A stretch of 64,000 bases of DNA from NCBI RefSeq assembly GCF_902806685.2, contig NC_048548.1, positions 13,852,557-13,916,556 of the forward strand, written 5' to 3'. The notes beneath the pieces are model-generated. The model had not been told where the DNA came from. It did no database searches and saw only the letters and a list, made by a program, of their open reading frames with translations. Source of the DNA: Maniola hyperantus. Its lineage: Eukaryota > Arthropoda > Insecta > Lepidoptera > Nymphalidae. This document shows positions 21,400-32,387 of the stretch, piece after piece; position 1 is the first letter of the stretch; the number at the start of each line of letters is the position of its first letter. Both the position numbers and the translations under genes were made by a program.

Positions 21400-22765
21400 C
21401 CTTAACTTGAAAGTTACACTAGAACCTTTGATATATATTTTGCAAAAAGTAAATAAAAAAGACAAAAATTGTTGCGTGTCCAATTGTTATCAAACCCCAC
21501 GCACATACAGCGTGCTCCGAAAGAATTAAAATTAAAAAACGCGTAGTCCGCGCGACGCGCGACGTGTATATTCATGAAGCCATAAAAGCGACTGCGCTGG
21601 CGCAATTTATAGTAATTGTAAAACTCTGATTAGCATGTAATTGGTCGGGCCGGTGTTTTTGCCGTGTAAATAAATTTGAGCTAGATAGGTACATCCGCCC
21701 GCTTTCACGATGCTATCTGGACCCACTAGCACGAGTTTCCACATCTCGAAAACGTCGATGGTTTTCATCGATACTATAAAGTATTTTTTATTGTAAAAAT
21801 AGGCTTGCGCTTGACGATAACCATGCCTCAGATAGTCAAGTTGCGGCTTTTTGGGCTACCCGTGTTTGAGATGACCGTCGACTCGAGAAGAAGAAGTCAA
21901 GATTATATTATGTATTATATATGTACCTGTGTATATCTTTATCTATATATTATTATTAAGGCATTTCTGTGCCTATTAATATACATATTACTTATATTAT
22001 AATTATTATCTTTATGTTCCCTAACAACTTACGTACACCTTAAACCCAGTTTCACTAGCCCTTAAATCCTCTTCGACCTAGTTGCCTGGTAGAGATCGCT
22101 TCACAGCGATAAGGCCGCTGATTGTATGTTCTTTCTTCTTTTACATGTTTCTTTTTGGTGTACAATAAAGAATATTAAAAAAAAAAAAAAGATTGGAGCG
22201 CGATTGCCTAGAAGATGCATATTCACTCTAGCCTTGCGTAGTAGTAAAATGGACTTAAATACATTTTGTTATACAATCACATATTCTACACTTCTCATTT
22301 GTTCACTCTTGGCAGTATTGTGTGAACACTCGGAGACAGAAAAATCGTTTCCTAGGGATTCAGTATATTCACCGATTTTTATTTGCTGCTGTATATGTAG
22401 CGGAACTTTTTAGCGTTAAAATAGGAAGTTTTTAGTAAAATTAGTATGACGTTTTAGTATCGTAACTTAGGAAAACCATCAAAGTTTACGAGATGTGCGA
22501 AATCATACTAGGGGTACTGTGCTAGAGTAACAGCAGCAGGGGTAATGAGAGGATTGTAAAGCTCTCCGGATTCAATTAATTTTATAAAGCGGATAATAAA
22601 AACACGAGTGCGCTATAGTCACGATAACAATGCGGTAAACAAATGTAACAGGTTACTGCCTAACTAAAGCCATCGTTGATTGTTACCTAGATTTTAAGCT
22701 AAGTACCTCCTGTACCTACCTATTTAATTTAAGAGGTGAAACTCATTTTATGTTTGTCTATCTAT
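21400..22765. other. Stretch with no supported gene
   Basis: AT-rich. 22120-22190 ends AATAAAGAATATTAAAAAAA and may be a decayed retroposon tail. A few short ORFs are unsupported. Confidence 0.4.
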
Positions 22766-22770
22766 TTTTA

Positions 22771-23145
22771 AGGTTCCGTACCTCAAAAGGAAAAACCCTT
22801 ATAGGATCACTTCGTTGTCTGTCTTTCTGTCTGTCTGTCTGCCAGTCAAGAAACAGTCATTAGGGGGAAAATGTAAAAACCTTGAATTTGTGGTTACATC
22901 ACATCAAAAAATTAAAATGTGTTCATGAACAAATATTGCTATTTTTGTCTTTCAAAGTAAGATTGCTATACCTACCAAGTGGTGTATCATAAATTATGAA
23001 AGGGTTTTACCTGTAGATTCTAAAACAGATTTTATTTATTTTAAGGCATAATAGTTTTTAGTTTATCGTGCAAAATGTCAATAAAATACGATTGTAGTAC
23101 GGAACCCTCAGTGCGCGAGTCTGACTCGCACTTGGGCGGTTTTTA
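22771..23145 (+). mobile_element. MITE-like family A copy
   Basis: AGGTTCCGTACCTCAAAAGG, a (GTCT)n array and CTGACTCGCACTTGGGCGG. It is missing about 50 bp in the first third relative to 18751-19171. Confidence 0.8.
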
Positions 23146-23284
23146 ACTATGAATTTGAGTTGTGTTTTCATGAAAAGACGACTGTAAAAGTTTTACGTAT
23201 TTTTCAACACTGACAGCATCAGCAGCAGCAAGTGCGAAATCAACAACAAGACAAGTGTCAGCTGCGTCGGGCATTCATAGAAAA

Positions 23285-23425
23285 CTAATTCTATGTGGAC
23301 AAATACCTATTTGGTACAGAGATAGCTTGCATCCCATAATTACGGATGTAGGCTACTTTTTATCTCGGCAAATCGAAAAGTTTCTTTGGGCATTTAAAAA
23401 AACCTAAATTAGCATCATCTAGTAA
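23285..23425 (-). mobile_element. Repeat family C fragment
   Basis: It begins inside the family near TTTGGTACAGAGATAGCTTG and ends near AGCATCATCTAGTAAGG. The CGCGGACGAAG part is deleted. Confidence 0.6.
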
Positions 23426-23784
23426 GGTTATACTATACAACAATTGCTAGTATTGATAGCCAGTTTTTTAAAAACGTTAAATAGTTAATCTCAATTTTTA
23501 CTAGACCTTATGTAATTAATAGGTAGGTATATAGTTTCACATGATATATTCGACTCGACTACATAATATGAAATATTTGAGTACGCGTGCAAACTTCACG
23601 GTTGCATAATCTGCAATCTAGCCGATACTCGCTCATTTACTGCAATTAAAGCAATACCAGCCGACGGTATATAATTGCACTTTACTTTAAAAGCCCGTCC
23701 GTATATAATAATACACAAACATTTGCCGGCTCTTAATTGATTGGTGGAATAGTTTGTATTTATATTATATCCGATGCGTGTTTT

Positions 23785-23844
23785 AAGTATTATATTATAA
23801 AATCTGTTAGTAATATTACTAACAGATTTTATAATATAATACTT
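23785..23844. repeat. Perfect 60-bp palindrome without spacer
   Basis: The left arm 23785-23814 begins AAGTATTATATTATAAAATC. The right arm 23815-23844 is its exact reverse complement, with the centre between 23814 and 23815. It could form a cruciform or an RNA hairpin. No surrounding element ends are evident. Confidence 0.9.
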
Positions 23845-23849
23845 TGCAA

Positions 23850-25750
23850 AAGGACTAACTTTATAATATGTAGCATATATCTGCTAGATAGAGATATACT
23901 AGGTATATAAGCAAACTGTATATAATTTGATGTACTATTTGAATCGTTTACATTATCATTTTATTCCAAGCTCAAAATTTGATTAATATCTAATATTGCA
24001 ATTGTCTGAGAAATAAATAAAAGTCACGTTACGCTTTTATGAAAAACAAATAAAAGTATTAGCGAGCATTCTAGCAATATAATTTGAAAGTTTTCATTTC
24101 TTAATCTCTTTGAGCACAAAACGTCTCATAAATAAAACTTAAAGAGTAGATTTATTTGCTTAAGTTAAAAATCTCATAATATAAAAAGTAACGAAAGCTT
24201 CAGATTAAGTCATAAGATACGAGTATTGTATTTGGTAAAGCATAAAATAGTTTTAATTTTTAACAAAATGTCTACTAAATATGAAGTGAAAGATAATAAT
24301 AATATGTACGAGTATTTTAACGAAGCTTAACTAATTATTATGATGATAATATAAAAACCTATCTTAAAATAATGTTATAAAGATGATGGAAATTATGAGA
24401 TTAGATATAATAATATATCTATGGAGATTATTAACGAAACGTACCTACAATATTCTAAAATCTATCCAGTAGTTTTTAAAAACCATTTAGAATTATCATT
24501 GAGAGCTTGTAATATTCCGTAATACATGCAGTTTATCGTTAATGTATATTTTTTCCCGCTGCACTTCTTCGAAACGTGATAACAACTTGTAAGAACATAG
24601 TCATAACAGCAAGAAAATAATAATGATGGCACAGGTGAAAATATTTTATAACGTAAGTACCACTTATGTTGTAACTTGTAAGTTATACATTCATTGACCA
24701 TACAGAACTACGATTAGCATATAATTGTTTGTTTCAGCTGTTTAGTAATAAATCTCGTTTGGAAAGCTGGATGCGTGCTTTAACGATCTTTTTACAATCG
24801 AAATTAATGATCAGATGTTGAGTCAGCCAGATGGCGGCGATTTTTGGGACACTCCCTTAGGGCTAGTTTGATACTTTAAATCGAGATAACGTTAATAGAT
24901 TTCGAACATCTAAATTCGAAACACAGAAACCTCAGAGTTAATCTTTATTTTGGTTTAAGTCAACTTTAGTTCATGTCTAAGGGTGAGATCTATAGAGAGC
25001 TCAGTCACAACAAAGTCATGCATGTAGTCAGTACCATCGATTTTTAGTTAGCAAGGTTTCAGCCACCTAATTGCATATTATTTTATAGCTAGAATTTTAC
25101 GGATTTGTAAATCATCTGATATGAGTAGAACCTTTTGTTTTTGCTTTAAATAATATGTCAATTTCATAAGGTATGTTTGTTTGTAATAGTTCTTTCATTA
25201 TTTTAAATAATAAACTACATTACATATAGGATTTACAGAAAGCTGTAAAATCTTACTCATACTTTAAAATCTAAAAAATTACACAATAACATATTTTAAT
25301 GATTTTAACAATATTCTAATGAAAAAGAAGAATGTCCACGAAAAGTATTTTTGTACGAGTATGGCAGCCCTATAAGCATGGCAGAAGGAAACGTGGAGGA
25401 AAACCGCAATTATGTGCTTATATATACTTATATTATGTTTATATTATGCTGTGATGGAAACACCCGGCTGACTCCCGCTAATGTTAATGGCATTATATTG
25501 CATAATAATGTTATTAATAATGTTCACCAGTCGTTTTCACTTCACCTATACTGAATATTTAACCTTTGAAGCTCAATAAAACATAATACGAGTATATTTT
25601 ATTGTCTACCGCACCTTTCACAATCGAAACTTGCATTAAAAAGTTTAGCAATTGTATTTATTTACGCCTTTACCTAGGACCTATATCTACTGAAAAAGCC
25701 ATAAATACGGAAAACATTATTCTTAGCTTTTATATGGGCTATGCTATACA
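23850..25750. other. Very AT-rich stretch, no supported feature
   Basis: Long AT-rich sequence with frequent ATAATAT runs. GGGTGAGATCTATAGAG near 24984 recurs inverted near 30376, so it is a small repeat motif. I see no exon. Confidence 0.4.
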
Positions 25751-25751
25751 T

Positions 25752-26072
25752 AAAAAAAGCCAAGTGCGAGTCAGGCTCGCGCACCGAGGGTTCCGTACTA
25801 TAGTCACGTCAGTTTTGCACGATAATTCAAAAACTAAGATGCATAAAAATAAATAAAAATAAATAAAAATCTGTTTTAGAATGTGCAGTTAAAGCCCTTT
25901 CATAATATGATACCCCACTTGGTATAGTTATCTTATTTTGAAAATTGAAAATATATTTTAATTATTTTTTGTGATATAACAACAAATTCACAGTTTTCGG
26001 ATTTATTCCTTTACTTGTGCTATAAGACATACCTACCTACCAAATTTCATGATTTTAGGTCAACGGGAAGAG
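25752..26072 (-). mobile_element. MITE-like family A copy, truncated
   Basis: It starts with GCCAAGTGCGAGTCAGGCTC, runs through TTTTGCACGATAATTCAAAA, and stops at TAGGTCAACGGGAAG before the (GTCT)n part. Confidence 0.75.
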
Positions 26073-26079
26073 CAAATTA

Positions 26080-27095
26080 AACTATTTTTTTAACTTTTAT
26101 TTTTCTTTTAAAACGACCGTTAGTCAAATTGTTTCAAAGATAAAACGAGAAATATTGTTCCACTTCCATAATGGTAATCTATTTTATTTAATCTCAATTT
26201 ATTCACTAGGCTGAGGTCGTATTTTATACCGTATCTAATATAGGTATCTATCGGGAGTTAGTGCATAGAGTGCGAGCACTGCGATGCTACGATAGTGACT
26301 TCAGACTTCGGTCCGACACGAAGGCCATATTAAACTAGGCTTTATTTAAAGTTACGATTTCATCACCTGTATCTCAACAGTTAGTCGTACTTTTTTAAAA
26401 TTCGATACCCATAAAAACCGGCTCCGATCAATTGAAAAGATATCAATAATTATACATCAATTAATAATAATTATTGTGTTGCAATACTAATTCCTATGAA
26501 TTATTTTATTTAAGATTTTTTTGCACGCCATGGTATGGCAGATTGTAGCTCGAAACAAAACAACTGTAACTAACACCTTACGAATGCCTACCTACAATCA
26601 GCAAATAAATGGTTTGTATTTGTATTTGTGTCAAAAAAACAAACGTGTTCGTGTAACGGAAGCTAAAAATGTGAATGAATGTAACAAAAAAAAAGAAAAG
26701 AATTAAATGCGAAAAAGGAGCAACCTGTTTATAATTTTCTACACAACTTTTTATATTTATCAAAAATGCTTTGATTTTGAATTTTAGTCCTTCTGACGCA
26801 GAAATTAAAGTCTATTCTTAAAAAGTTAGAAGACATACGTTTTTATATTAATTTATTTAACGGTTATTTTTTTTCATTCATCGAACGGTTGTCTATACAT
26901 AGTGGTACTAGGTTTACAGGAGCGTCAAAGAGGTTGTGATTGCCACATTTGACATTTAGTGACGTAAGCAACAACGGCGCGTACAGAATGAGGTTACCAA
27001 CCATAAAAATAAAAATACAACAAATTGTATATGCATCGGTCATTTAGCGATATCATAATTTATAATAGGTACATAGATGGATCTATACAATAAAA
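26080..27095. other. AT-rich stretch, no supported feature
   Basis: No exon-like or repeat-like structure is clear. 26875-27005 is slightly less AT-rich but has no open frame with splice sites. Confidence 0.35.
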
Positions 27096-27098
27096 TAA

Positions 27099-27323
27099 TA
27101 AATATATAAAAAGAAAAGGTGACTGACTGACTAACTGACTGACTGATCTATCAACGCACAGCTCAAACTACTGGACGGATCGGGCTGAAAAGCATGCAGA
27201 TAGCTATTATGACGTAGGCAATCCGCTAAGAAAGGATTTTTGAAAATTCAACCCCTAAGGGGGTGAAATAGGGGTTTGAAATTTGTGTAGTCCACGCGGA
27301 CGAAGTCGCGAGCATAAGCTAGT
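27099..27323 (-). mobile_element. Repeat family B copy
   Basis: Complete from AATATATAAAAAGAAAAGG to CGAAGTCGCGAGCATAAGC. It is one of the best-preserved B copies. Confidence 0.85.
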
Positions 27324-27374
27324 AATAAATACGCAGCAAATCTATACTAATAAATAAAATTGAAGTGTCTATCT

Positions 27375-27535
27375 GTAATTTGGAAATAACTACGCCATAT
27401 TAAGGCGTGCAGGCGGATCACCTGATGTTAAGTGATTACCGCCGCCTATGAACATTTGCAGCACCAGAGTAACCCGGTGCGTTGCCGGGCTTTTAGGAAT
27501 TTGTTGGTCCGCCCTTGAATAACCCCATGTTGATA
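27375..27535 (-). mobile_element. LINE fragment, reverse-transcriptase C-terminal tail and 3' end
   Basis: On the minus strand it encodes GVIQGRTNKFLKARQRTG, matching the tail at 31564-31900. A short 3' region follows with GGCGGTAATCACTTAACATC and the GATCCGCCTGCACGCC segment often seen at the 3' ends of lepidopteran LINEs. Confidence 0.65.
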
Positions 27536-27649
27536 CCATACCTGTACCATAACTGAATCATACGTCTTTAAATATTTTGTCCGTCTGTTTGTCTGTTTGA
27601 ACGGGTTAGTCTTCGGAACGGCTGAACCTATTTTGAGCGTTCTCATGTT

Positions 27650-27760
27650 CTTAATGTTGTGTGAAGTCTGCCAATCCGCACATGGGCAGCGTGGTGGACA
27701 CTTCTCATTCCGAGAGGAGACCCGTGCTCAGTAGTGAGCCGATGGGGTGTTGATGATGAA
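27650..27760 (+). mobile_element. SINE family S1 fragment
   Basis: GTGTGAAGTCTGCCAATCCG, CATGGGCAGCGTGGTGGAC and GAGAGGAGACCCGTGCTCAG match the S1 3' body. The GATGATGAA end is present. Confidence 0.7.
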
Positions 27761-27964
27761 TTACTCGTTTATTATAATATGAAGATAATTTTAACTCTGT
27801 ATTTTATAAGTTCAGTTAAACTTACCTAAATCGTGTAACCTTTGATTGTCCTTCTGCGAAAGTGCGGCAAGCAAGCCCGCGTCGCCGACCCTCTGCCGAG
27901 CCACCGCGATCCCGACGGGAATCGAACCTGTTACACAAAAGGAACAGTTAAACCATACTCATCT

Positions 27965-28312
27965 TTGAATCATCATCATTATCATCAATCGATAGACGTC
28001 CACAGCTGGACATAGGTCTCTTGTAGGGACTTCCACATGCCACGGTCTTGCTCCGCCTGAATCCAGCGGCTCCCTGCGACTCGTTTGATGTCATCCGTCC
28101 ACCTAGTGGGGGGTCTTCCAACGCTGAGTCTTCCGGTGCGAGGTCGCCATTCCAGCACCTTGGGACCCCAACGTCTATCGGTTGTACGAACTATGTGCCC
28201 TGCCCATTGCCACTTCGGCTGTCGGTCACTCTAGTTCTCTTACGGATCTCCTCATTTCTGATTTGATCACGTAGAGAAACTCCAAGCATAGCTCTCTCCA
28301 TCGCCCGCTGAG
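27965..28312 (-). mobile_element. RTE-like LINE 3' fragment
   Basis: It extends from the (ATG)n-like end (TCATCATTATCATCAATCG) inward through the AACGTCTATCGGTTG part and CTCCTCATTTCTGATTTGAT. It is the longest uninterrupted copy of this tail in the window. The plus-strand ORF at 28048-28266 is antisense noise. Confidence 0.75.
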
Positions 28313-28389
28313 TAATTAATCATTTCAATTTTGTTTAGTAACCTACGATCTGCCTGTCTAGTCTTTCTAATATATATGAAGTCGGTTAA

Positions 28390-28595
28390 AAAGGAAAAGC
28401 TGATTGATTGACTGACTGACTGATCTATCAACGCACAGCTCAAACTACTGGACGAATCGGGCTGAAATGTGGCATGCAGATAGATAATATAATATCATAA
28501 CATAGACATCCGCTAAGAAAGGATTTTTGAAAATTCAATATTAAATTGAAATTTGTGTCCACGCGGACGAACGAAGTCGCGAGCATAAACTAGTA
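28390..28595 (-). mobile_element. Repeat family B copy
   Basis: It has GATTGACTGACTGACTGATC, CAAACTACTGGACGAATCGG, GTGGCATGCAGATAG and CGAAGTCGCGAGCATAAAC. A small CGAACGAA duplication lies near 28565. Confidence 0.8.
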
Positions 28596-28679
28596 TAAAA
28601 TAATTGTATTTTTCTTGTATGGTGTTTTATTTAAATCAATTAAAACAGTCGGGTTTTTTTCTAACTGCAACGCACTACA

Positions 28680-29107
28680 GTTCGCGACAGATCGAGATGG
28701 CCAATGGGGTATAAGTTGAGTCGTGGAGTGCGCCTCGCATACGCCGCCTCTAGTGCTGCACGAGTCCGCATCGACCGTTTATCGATTTCGATGTTGCTTT
28801 TAAGTTTTGTGTATTAAAAAAAATTTGCAAATCGGTCCAGAAACCTCGTAAAAATCGATGTACAAACTGTTAGACGGATAAAACTAGGTGATTGTATGGC
28901 GTTGCTCTGCGGAGTGCGGAGTAGCGAATGGATGCGAGGCGTCACTCTGAAATGGCGCGTGAAAAGAGTAGTTTGGTCTTGTGCTGATATAACTAAGAAT
29001 TACTATGTGAACAGTGAATGCCTTCTAAAGTAAATCAAAGTGGTTTTCATTCTAATATATACATTAAAAAAAAAGAAACGGACCTCCTTTTTGGAAGTCG
29101 GTTAAAA
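28680..29107. repeat. Mixed repeat fragments (family H half, family L and family G motifs)
   Basis: 28683-28745 is half of the GC-rich foldback family H. 28950-28980 holds the AAATGGCGCGTGA motif shared with 32560, 56020 and 58995. 29068-29107 holds the family G motif GACCTCCTTTTTGGAAGTCG. Confidence 0.5.
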
Positions 29108-29154
29108 ATACTTCGGTTGCCTCTTCCGCGTCACGTGTATAAACAAAAAACCAA

Positions 29155-29202
29155 AATACATTTCTGGCTAGTTCAAACACGTGAACTAGCCAGAAATGTA
29201 TT
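29155..29202. repeat. Perfect hairpin, 21-bp arms and 6-nt loop
   Basis: 29155-29175 (ending GGCTAGTTCA) is perfectly inverted at 29182-29202, with loop AACACG. This is a small foldback or tight RNA hairpin. The arms are short for a pre-miRNA. Confidence 0.8.
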
Positions 29203-29568
29203 AGAAAATTTTGTGGGCGACACTAGCATATCGAAAAGAAGTCTCGTCTCGCCCAAATAGACTTTATGGTGTGTGGCCATTGCGAAATTTAAACAGACAG
29301 CTGAGTCTCTATTATCACCAGGACAGCATAAATCAAAAGATAATTATGTAAACAAACATCGTTATCAATTTTACTATCTTGCTGTGTGCTGTGGAAGTGG
29401 ATCCGGCTTGCTGGATATCCAATAATAAACAAACAACCCAGTTGTTCATGATTACAGTGCATCTGAAGTTACCGAGTACTAGGTATGTCTGGAAGAATAT
29501 CATGTCGACGAATCTTGGCTCCATCCATCCCGATGGCTGCCGTTAGTTAGGAGGCGCGTTTATATGCT

Positions 29569-29679
29569 GTTCATGATTACCAAGAAAACATAAATCGCAA
29601 GAACTCACCATTGTTCAAGCTCGCAGGTATACCGGGCGGTGGGTCCGGCTTGTTCCCCGACGAAGCTTGCTCCAGCTTG
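29569..29679 (-). repeat. Duplicated exon end with donor and intron start; possible alternative exon
   Basis: This 111-bp block repeats 29743-29853 with five differences. It includes the last 71 bp of exon 29783-29981, the donor G|GTGAGT and 40 bp of intron. A new acceptor-like TTCCAAG|CTGG at 29676 would define a 67-bp exon, 29609-29675. That exon starts phase 0 and ends phase 1, the same as the parent exon, and encodes LEQASSGNKPDPPPGIPASL then NN. Of the three differences in the coding part, two are synonymous and one is Pro to Ser. It could replace exon 29783-29981 without shifting frame, but including both would shift it. It may equally be a dead duplicate. Confidence 0.7.
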
Positions 29680-29782
29680 GAATTAGGATTGTAGGCGCGT
29701 ATGTGCGTGCGCTTCATGATGTGATGCTGATGTGCGTATGACGTTCATGATTACCAAGAAAACATAAACCGCTAGAACTCAC

Positions 29783-29981
29783 CATTGTTCAAACTGGCAG
29801 GTATACCGGGCGGTGGGTCCGGCTTGTTCCCCGGCGAAGCTTGCTCCAGCTTGACTGCGACCAGCTCCGAGAGGTGCATGTGCTGCGGTTCCCGTTTGAC
29901 TTGCACTTGAACGTTCTGACCAGCGACGCCGACCCACGTCACTGGGTTGGTTCGACTGCAGCCGCCGTCTGTATGCATGAC
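29783..29981 (-). CDS. Internal coding exon, unidentified minus-strand gene
   Basis: A 199-bp exon with acceptor TTCCTAG|GTC and donor AATG|GTGAGT. It starts in phase 0, matching the exon at 30408-30555, and ends in phase 1, matching the exon at 5014-5133. The translation begins VMHTDGGCSRTNPVTWVGVA, continues GQNVQVQVKREPQHMHLSEL, then VAVKLEQASPG and a Pro-rich end PDPPPGIPASLNN. VKRE and VKLE fit the psi-K-x-E SUMO-acceptor consensus, common in transcriptional regulators. Third codon positions are strongly G/C. The overlapping 149-codon frame is a shadow that runs through the intron. I do not recognise the family. Confidence 0.75.
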
Positions 29982-30407
29982 CTAGGAACACAAAAGTATG
30001 GTAACTTTGATGTTCTCCTGGCTGAAATTCAGCCACTACAGCGTCTTTCAACGGAGATAAGCTAACATACTGTTTTATAAATAGCACTCCCTCGTGTGTC
30101 GTGTGTGTTTTGGGGAATTTGTGTTGTGCTGCGAGGTGGTAGTGCGTATTGCTTGCTTGGTGGCTGGCTTTCCCTGCATGTTTAGCTGTGAGAAGGCGTT
30201 GCATACCGCATGCTACATGTTGCACCATACAGATTTATCTGTTTCAGCGGATTATAGCTTAAAATTAAGCTTTTGATTCCTTGTATATCATAAAGTTCCG
30301 CAAAATAACGCCTGCTTGTAGCTTGAAACTATCAAAATTCATCTTCCTGTCTCGTTTTAACTCTGTCAGAGTGCGCTCTATAGATCTCACCCTAAATGTA
30401 AACCCAC

Positions 30408-30555
30408 CTTCTTGGGCGAATTGGTGAGGCAAGTGTTGCAAGTCCGCTTGGCCTGCTCGGTCTTGATGGTGAGCGGTTGCATCATCGCGTCCGGGCAGCA
30501 GAGTGACTCCGACAGACACTTGCCCAGTTTGGCCTCTTCCATTCTGCTGGGCTCC
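30408..30555 (-). CDS. Internal coding exon, unidentified minus-strand gene
   Basis: A 148-bp exon with acceptor TTGTACAG|GG and donor AAGAAG|GTGGGT. Its first base completes a Lys codon begun by exon 32388-32514. It ends in phase 0, fitting the next exon. The translation runs KEPSRMEEAKLGKCLSESLC, CPDAMMQPLTIKTEQAKRTC, then NTCLTNSPKK. IKTE fits psi-K-x-E. There are five cysteines, two of them in a C-N-T-C pair, but no known zinc-finger spacing is complete within the exon. A high G/C third-position bias supports this frame. Confidence 0.75.
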
Positions 30556-30717
30556 CTGTACAATCGAGTTTATATATTACACAACTAAACTTATTCTTTC
30601 TTTATTCTGTCGTATAAATAAACATTGACATAAATATGGGACAGGGGCTATTGAACAAAGAAAATGGCACCGACTCACCGGTGCTTTAGCACCTCATGCA
30701 ACCTCAGTGACGATACA

Positions 30718-31032
30718 TAATAATGATACCCCACTTGGTATAGTTAGTTATCTTATTTTGAAAATTGAAAATACTAATTCTTTGTTCATAAACATGTTAT
30801 TTTTTTTTGTGATGTAACCACAAATTCACGGTTTTCGGATTTTTTCCTTTACTTGTGCTATAAGACTTGACAAATTTCATGGTCAGAGTGACCCAATAGG
30901 TTTTCTTGACAGACACGTCACACGACACGACAGACAAACAGACAGACGGACAGACGGACACACAGACAGACAACAAAGTGATCCTATAAGGGTTCCTTTT
31001 TCCGTTTGTGGTACGGATTACGGAACCCTAAC
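30718..31032 (-). mobile_element. MITE-like family A copy, truncated
   Basis: It lacks the CTTGGCCGG end. It begins at ATGATACCCCACTTGG and ends after a GACA/GACG microsatellite and TTACGGAACCCTAA. It lies in the intron between exons 30408-30555 and 32388-32514. Confidence 0.75.
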
Positions 31033-31345
31033 GGTACTGATAGACTTGATAATTCACTTGTAACAGAACATCGAGCATTCGCCGTTTTTATTTTTGTCAA
31101 ACTGAACAACGAGCCGAGCCAAGCATAGAGCCAAATATTGCTACGAACATCTTGAGAATTCTAGGGTTATGTTAAAAAAAAAAATAGAAGATGGTGGCAA
31201 ACTAATCTGTTTCGTCGAAGCAAATCTGCTCGCTAGAATGCTCACCAGAACGTTCGATAGAATGCTCGCTAAAATGTTCTCGTATTTTTCGGTAATGTAA
31301 CTTTTGCACGAATGCTCATTACAAGTGAATGCTCAGGTCTATCAG
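31033..31345. mobile_element. Foldback element with TGATAGACTTGA-like ends
   Basis: GATAGACTTGA.AATTCACTTGTAA at the left is inverted as TTACAAGTGAATGCTCAGGTCTATC at the right. GAATGCTC recurs several times inside on the right half. It abuts the family A copy. Confidence 0.55.
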
Positions 31346-31563
31346 CGCATTTAAAAGGACAAAGATGGCATCCGCCCCACGTCCCACGTGGCTCGTGGCA
31401 GAGTAAACTCACGTTATAAACGTGACGAGGTTACATAACTTCCCCCCCTTCCCCCCATCTCATGTTAGCGAAACTCGAAACGTACCTACTTGTCATTTAA
31501 CAGGCTTCTTCTAACTCTCCCGCACGTTGCGTACGTTGAAAAACAGAATTTAGACTCTGATGC

Positions 31564-31900
31564 TTATGTAAAACGACGTAGTTCAGAATAGAACAGAAGT
31601 GGCTTCCTCCCATGAACATTTGCAGCACCAGAGGACCTGCCGATGCATTGCCGGCCTTTTAGGAATTTGTTGGTCCGCCCCTTGAATAACCCCATGTTAC
31701 AATTTAAAGGGAACACCGCCGAAGGGAGTTGATTCCACAGTTTGCATGTGCGTGGAAAAAAGGATTTGGCACAACGGGTAGTCGAAGTGATCCAGAAACC
31801 CAGGTGGTTGAGGGTGGAATTGATTGCGGTGGCGTGCGGTGCGGTTGTAGAAAAGGGAGGGTGGAATGAAATCAAACAACTCTTCGGAACACTCCATTAT
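31564..31900 (-). mobile_element. LINE fragment, reverse-transcriptase C-terminal tail
   Basis: The minus frame encodes HLGFWITSTTRCAKSFFPRT, CKLWNQLPSAVFP, MGLFKGRTNKFLKGRQ and a stop. The SFFPRTCKLWNQLPSAVFP phrase is the usual C-terminal end of non-LTR reverse transcriptases in Lepidoptera. A second frame (MECSEELFDFIPPSLF) covers the upstream part, so the copy carries a frameshift. It is a retrotransposon remnant inside the intron. Confidence 0.7.
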
Positions 31901-31999
31901 AGAGGCAATAGAACACGCAAAGAGAGCTTACGTCTCTGCGGTGTTCCAGGCTTTCCAACGAGCCGGTTAGTTTGGGATCGGTGGATCGTCCACAAGTCT

Positions 32000-32126
32000 A
32001 TAACGGATGCCTACGTTATAATAGCTATCTGCATGCCCAGCTCGATCCGTCCAGTAGTTTGAGCTGTGCCTTGATAGATCAGTCAGCCAGTCTCAGTCAC
32101 CCTTTCCTTTTATATATTTAGATTAT
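32000..32126 (+). mobile_element. Repeat family B, 3' half
   Basis: It begins at GCGGATGCCTACG-like sequence and ends CCTTTTATATATTTAGATTA, with the AGTC array reduced to a few units. Confidence 0.75.
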
Positions 32127-32387
32127 ACAATCCTCCGTTTAGACGACGGATTTGCTTATTCGGATGTTATTAGTTAGCGAGGTTGGAGACTAATAACGTC
32201 CACAGCTGTGATTCAATTAACACCAGGGCATCATAATTGTAAGACGATCCTCGTACTAGTTCTTCGGCTGACGCATGCGCATGCTTCAAGGTGCTTCGAG
32301 TTTGACCGCCGCAACTGGTTCAATGACATGCATGTACTGTGGGTCAAGATGACCAGGGTATCATGAACATAGAGGTGGTATAGTTAC

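Noticed and set aside
28048..28266. 72-codon plus-strand ORF
   Set aside because: It is antisense to the RTE-like LINE tail.
29779..30228. 149-codon minus-strand ORF
   Set aside because: It reads through the exon 29783-29981 in the wrong frame and into the intron. The 68-codon frame has fitting splice sites, phase and G/C third positions.
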